DNA from: Haplosporangium gracile
Lineage: Eukaryota > Mortierellomycota > Mortierellomycetes > Mortierellales > Mortierellaceae
NCBI GenBank assembly: GCA_015499985.1
Contig: JAAAUF010000658.1
Span: 1 to 23,666, forward strand
DNA length: 23,666 bases
Direction of reading: 5' to 3'
This document shows positions 19,401 through 23,666 of this stretch, piece after piece. Positions within the stretch are counted from its first letter, which is position 1; each line of letters begins with the position of its first letter. A program made the translations under genes and the position numbers. Below the pieces are notes generated by a model, which was not told where the DNA came from, did no database searches, and worked only from the letters and a program-made list of their open reading frames with translations.

Positions 19401-22051
19401 ATGCATCTCCTGAACACGGCCAAGCTTCTGCACGAGAACCCATACACGGGTGACAGGATTACTAAAGCCAGCATCATTCATCTCGAACCCTCATTACTAC
19501 GTGATACCTTGAAGGCGCAACAACAGCAGCAGCAGGCATACGACAATAATACCAACGAGAAGGATATTCTCTCAGAGCTCGGTCTGACGCAAGACAGGAG
19601 CGACGAGCCAGGAACTGGAACTGCTGAGACGAGACAGAAAGGTCCTGAATTGGTTGCTATCAAGTTCTTATCGAGCTCTACATCTTGCGCCGACGGGTTC
19701 GATAGCTCGTTTGACGATGATGAAGACGACGAGGAAGGAAGCGATGGTGGCGATACAACACAGCGACAAAGACCATTAGCGCATGGATGGACCGCGATAG
19801 GTTACACTGATGTTCCACAGAAAGTCAAGTTTGGTCTCAAAGCCAAGCGTGAGATTGCAGCGCTTCGCGCCGCCCAAGGACATCCCAATGTAATTTTTTT
19901 TCTTTCGCGTATGCGTAGCTTTCTTCTTGCTGTGATTTTATCATGCTACGACAATAGGTTCTAACAACTACCGTTGTATTGATACTAGGTGGTTCCGTTC
20001 TTGGGATTCACAGGTCATAAAAAGCCCAACCTGTTTCACAAACCCCGCAAACAGGAAGAAGATTCATCGCCGGCACATCTGGGCATTTCATCTGGACCCC
20101 TTGGAGGATCACTCTTTGGATCGGCCTTGCCTCTTGGCAGGAGTCTTTTCCATTCAGACGCAGGAGGCATCCCGACATCGACATTAACTCTGCTACAACC
20201 ATCATCGACTTCTATTCTCAAGGACGGTCCCCAGAACCTGTTAACATCCTTCCGCCAAAGTTCAGAATGGGACAGCGACGACTACGACTCTGATGCCAGC
20301 GAGGACGTACACGAAATTGACCCCAACAGTTCTGTTGAGGCAAAGCTTTACCACTTTCACAGGATATTCTCGCGTCAACCAGGACCTGGTGGAATCATCT
20401 TGCCGCTGGTTCATAACTCGTTGCAGGATCTTATCCAGATTGGCTGGACAAAGACAAGGCCATTTATGGTAGAGACATGCATGCGACAGATTCTGGAGGG
20501 ACTTGCTTGGATCCATGATGAGGCTGAGCTGATTCATAGAGACATCTCGGCAGGGAACATTTTGGTCACGATCGCACCTGGAGGATACAGAGACGAGCAG
20601 ATGGGTGTGGTGCAGGATCGAAAGGACGGGAAGGGGCGTGGCTTTGTCCAATGTCTCATCTCTGACTTTGGCTGTGCTACCTTTCAATCAGCCTCGGATA
20701 CAACTACTGACGCCGTCCAACATGATGAGGAAACGGTAGTAGATGAAGATAGTCAAAACACCTACTACCGACCTAAGCATACACGCCAACAAGGACTCAC
20801 CTTTGAAGTTGGCACAAGGTATGTATTTTCCTCGTTAATTATATTCAGATGACTATCAATCGACTGCAGCTCTCTAAACTATCTCGCATTGTCTATGCTA
20901 CTTCTTAGGGCGTATCGAGCGCCGGAACTGTTGTTTTCTTCGGGCAAGTACACCAACACAATTGACATTTGGTCCGCAGGAGTGCTGTATGCAGAGATGT
21001 ATCTCGGAAAACATCTCTTTGAGGCAGACTCGGATATCGGTCAAGTCTGCGCCATCGTAAAGGTGCTTGGTACACCTACAGAGGAAAATTGGCCCGTAAG
21101 TGATACTTCTTTCTTCGTACTGCTTGTTTTCCATCTATTCATCAAAGAGTCAGAATCAAAAGCGAAATGGTGTTGATTGCTGAAACAAAAATTGATGTAC
21201 GAATGTAGGAGTATAAGACGATGCCGGATTATGGCAAGTTGATATTCCGGGCACTGGAGACCAACGATCTGGCCTCGATTCTTTTTGGCTCATCATCCTC
21301 GTCTGCGTCGAAGAAGGAGAATAAATCTTCCGATTCGCTGACCAAAGACGACGACGACAACAGCAATGAGAAGGAGCCTGCGCCGCCAACTTTAATTTCC
21401 AAAGCGTCGTTCCGACTGATAGAGCTTATGGTTACATTTTCAGGAGCGAGACGACCCTCAGCACGTCAGGCCCTTTCTGAGATCCCCTCTTTTTCTTCTG
21501 GTTCATTCGTGGATGAGAATGGCGAGCCTAGAGATGATGGGCTTCTGAGGGAGTGTATTCTGGATGTTCAGCAGGTCTTGAATGAGCTGCAGCGATTGAA
21601 GGCACAGGAAGCGGATGAATCTGATGATGACGGACAAGGGGGAGGGGGTGGCATGTTTATATTTGGAGGCGAAGGACGGGGAGGAGGAGGTTATGGCGCT
21701 AATGCTGCTGGTGGGCAAAATGCCGAATTTGAGGGAGGAAGCGACGACGACGATGACGGCCAAAGGTCAATTCGGTCAGACGACTTTTCGAGATATGATT
21801 TTCAATCAGGAACAGCAGCAGCAGCAGCAGCAGTTGGACACAATGATGGACAGGAACAGGGTCAACAGTTTGGGCGGGTGTTTGATGAGTATGATGGACG
21901 TGGACACGAGTATCTGTCGTCTGTGTCTGTGTCTGAGCACGGCAAAAGCGAAGTAACAGTTGGAGGGATAGAAGAGGAAGATGGTGGACCGGTGAGGGCT
22001 GTCAAGCGGCATAGAGGCGTCAGTGAAGGTGACAGCAGCGTTGACGGCTAA
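19401..22051 (+). CDS. CMGC/CDK-like protein kinase (CDK20/Csk1-type resemblance), four exons
   Basis: Exons 19401-19889, 19989-20818, 20909-21095 and 21209-22051 give 782 aa. Kinase landmarks: VAIK with Lys88, helix-C Glu151 in KREIAAL, HPNVVPFLGF across intron 1, HRD with Asp348, Asn353, SDFG with Asp389, Thr434 where CDK2 has its T-loop Thr160, and GTRAYRAPE (438-446) across intron 2. DIWSAGVLYAEM and LGTPTEENWPEYKTMPDYGKLIF follow; the WPE..PDY.K pattern resembles CDK20/CCRK and fission-yeast Csk1, kinases of the CDK-activating tier. Oddities: no canonical Gly-rich loop, the catalytic loop is HRDISAGN instead of HRDLKPEN, and there are large Ser/acidic inserts between Lys88 and Glu151 and before the catalytic loop. 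The C-terminal tail is long, Gly/Asp-rich, with an Ala run. All residues needed for phosphotransfer are present. The start is the first in-frame ATG after TGA at 19395; an upstream exon cannot be excluded. Confidence 0.88.
19890..19988 (+). other. Intron 1 of the kinase gene (99 nt)
   Basis: The donor is GTAATT, the acceptor is GATACTAG, and a perfect CTAAC branch site lies at 19961-19965. It is phase 0; splicing joins HPN to VVPFLGF, a standard kinase helix-C to beta-4 junction. Confidence 0.9.
20819..20908 (+). other. Intron 2 of the kinase gene (90 nt)
   Basis: The donor is GTATGT and the acceptor is CTTCTTAG. It splits the Arg codon of GTR-AYRAPE in the activation segment (AG|G), and a CTAAAC branch-like motif lies near 20874-20879. 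Confidence 0.92.
21096..21208 (+). other. Intron 3 of the kinase gene (113 nt)
   Basis: The donor is GTAAGT and the acceptor is GAATGTAG, phase 0. Splicing produces ENWP-EYKTMPDYGK, which matches the family pattern. Confidence 0.92.
21806..21832 (+). repeat. GCA coding microsatellite in the kinase tail
   Basis: Tandem GCA triplets encode an Ala run in the low-complexity C-terminal tail of the kinase. In a shifted frame the same repeat would encode Gln. Confidence 0.88.
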
Positions 22052-23449
22052 TGGGCGTCCGGTTAAAATCTCTCGGTGTCATTTGTCGTGTCCATGACAT
22101 TGCTGACAAGTAAGTAGAAGTCAAATACAACAACACACCACAATTGGTCTAAATACATTTTTTTCCTGTGAACTCTCAGGGGAAGACGACAGTTGGACGA
22201 TAAGTAGGAAGAGTATGCATACCATGGAGGAGATCTGAGGCAGTGCGAAGAGAAAGGGTCTTTGCTTCTTTCGTGGTTATTCTTTGTTTGCGTTCGGCCG
22301 TTTGGCCTGGTTAGGCCTATCCTGGAGGGTGGGAGGACGATATGGTTGGACACAAGATGACTTTAATGGAAAAAACAACCTTTGAGTATTACACAAACAT
22401 CATTGTCAACAAAGCAAATAAGGAACCTACAACAGGGCAAGTAAGGCAAAAGAGGGAAAAAAGGAAAGAAGGAAGGAAAGGAAGGTGAACAAGAGGTCCA
22501 GGCACCATTAGACACATGAAAAAGAAGGCCCTTCTGGGCCGGAAGAACACGTTCGGATTTTTTTGTTCAGATGTATCACGCGTTTCTGGTCAATTTAAGA
22601 AGGAAAGAGCGGTCGCTGTTTTTTAGGCTTTGGGTGAAGAATGCTGCTGCTATCATAGTAGGCATCTGTTTGAACGTTGGTTTCTTTGCTTTCTATTTTT
22701 CGTTCATAAAGAATGAGAAAAAAGCCGCCTCGTCAGATATAGAAGCTACAGTTTACTTTTCTTGTGGTCAAGAACAGGACCGCTTAAAGGCAGGAAGGAC
22801 ACTCTTTGTGCGATGGTTCCACTCGGAGTGTAATTTTTTTTTGCCCACTGACAAAAGAGGACGGAACAAGAGTAAAAAGAGAACAGGAGGAACAAGTCGA
22901 AGTGGTTTGGTTGTTGTTGTTGTTCTTGTTTGTGTTTGTTTTTTTTGTTTGTCTGAAGAAGGAGAGAGTTGGGTCGAGTGGACAGAGACGAAGGAGCCCA
23001 TTTTCGACTGATTAAAAAACATTTTGTACTCTCTCGTTTTACTATCCAACTGGACAGCAAAATTGAACGAACTCGGACCTGGTCCTTTTCTTTTCATGCG
23101 TCCACCCCCAGCCTTGAGGGTTGTTACACAATCTCACAGACCCAACTCGCTATTTACCTTGATCGAAAACTTGAGCTTGCTTTGTTGTTTTCTTCTGTCG
23201 CTTGGTTTGTTTATTGTGTTTACGTTGTTTGCATTGTTGTTATTCATATCAAGGAAGATAGTACTTCTGCTTTGTTTTCTTTTTTTATTCCCACATCCAG
23301 TTCAGAGTTCATGGACACTCACTCTACTCAATCAGCCGCTCGCTCACCCTTTAGCCTTCGTTGAACATTTCGAGCTGTTGATAATTGTGAGAAAGCAAAG
23401 AAAGGGGGTTAAAGGGACGAAGGGTTGAACGAAGGGGCGCCAGGGGAGG
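22052..23449. other. 3' flank of the kinase gene, no convincing gene
   Basis: The stretch contains a TAGGCCTA palindrome with flanking GGCC repeats near 22290-22320, a purine-rich GGAAG/GGAAA tract at about 22448-22490, and a GC hairpin, GGCCC-TTCT-GGGCC, near 22528-22541. A short GTT repeat lies at about 22908-22922. Open frames such as 22571-23011 and 23024-23428 encode hydrophobic or low-complexity sequence without codon bias, and I do not support them as genes. Confidence 0.5.
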
Positions 23450-23666
23450 ATGCCCAGAAGTGATAAAAAGGTAGACCTATTTTCGCATATTTTTTTTTTC
23501 TGTTTTTTTTCTCCTTGACTTTGTGCCTCCCTTGCAAATCCATACCCACCACTACTCGCCACCACTCATCACCACTCACCACTATCCTCCTCCTCCTCTT
23601 CCTTTTACCACCGCACCGCCCTTTTACCATATTCTCTCTTACTGCCCTTATACCCCTCCCCCCCCC
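23450..23666 (+). promoter_or_regulatory. Probable promoter and leader of a plus-strand gene beyond the window
   Basis: A TATA-like GATAAAAAGG at about 23462-23471 is followed by T-rich and then C-rich sequence with no ATG up to the window end. This is the same arrangement seen upstream of the supported genes. The start codon is not in the window, so this rests on resemblance only. Confidence 0.4.

Noticed and set aside
22526..22571. GC hairpin followed by a T run, like a bacterial terminator.
   Set aside because: The setting is eukaryotic, the stem is only five base pairs, and the T run is more than 20 nt away with no gene ending there.
22969..23428. Hydrophobic open frames downstream of the kinase.
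   Set aside because: Their hydrophobicity follows from T-rich DNA, and overlapping frames are open in more than one phase.

Overview
The window is a piece of a filamentous fungal nuclear genome, most likely an early-diverging (Mucoromycota / Mortierella-like) fungus. The evidence is spliced protein genes with short GT..AG introns and CTAAC-type branch sites, a fungal-style Ca2+-ATPase, long Gln/Ser/Pro-rich regulatory proteins, pyrimidine-rich ATG-free leaders and many simple repeats. The lineage is an inference from style; that it is eukaryotic and fungal is much safer. Both ends fall in C-rich low-complexity sequence, so the window may be cut at assembly breaks.

Layout, left to right. (1) 195-4093 (+): three-exon P-type Ca2+-ATPase of the type IIB/PMC1 class, 1091 aa, apparently intact. 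(2) 5166-6905 (+): single-exon C2H2 zinc-finger transcription factor, 579 aa, with a long low-complexity N-terminal part and three C-terminal fingers, the last atypical. (3) 7636-7863 (-): 75-aa protein of unknown function with very strong codon bias, convergent with gene 2. (4) About 8.0-14.9 kb: nearly 7 kb in which I find no convincing gene, only simple repeats and small inverted repeats. (5) 15325-16479 (+): single-exon, 384-aa, mostly disordered protein of unknown function. (6) About 16.5-19.4 kb: no convincing gene. (7) 19401-22051 (+): four-exon CMGC/CDK-like protein kinase, 782 aa, with an atypical catalytic loop and large low-complexity inserts. (8) 22052-23666: 3' flank, ending in a pyrimidine-rich, ATG-free stretch that looks like the leader of a gene beyond the window.

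The genes do not form an operon or an obvious cluster. The one functional link that can be argued is between the Ca2+ pump and the neighbouring zinc-finger factor. The factor carries a PVIVIT-like sequence that might be a calcineurin docking site, which would put both in calcium signalling; this is speculative. No transposon, tRNA, rRNA or CRISPR array was found. The best candidates for something undescribed are the small codon-biased 75-aa protein, the CDK-like kinase with the HRDISAGN catalytic loop, and the orphan disordered 384-aa protein.
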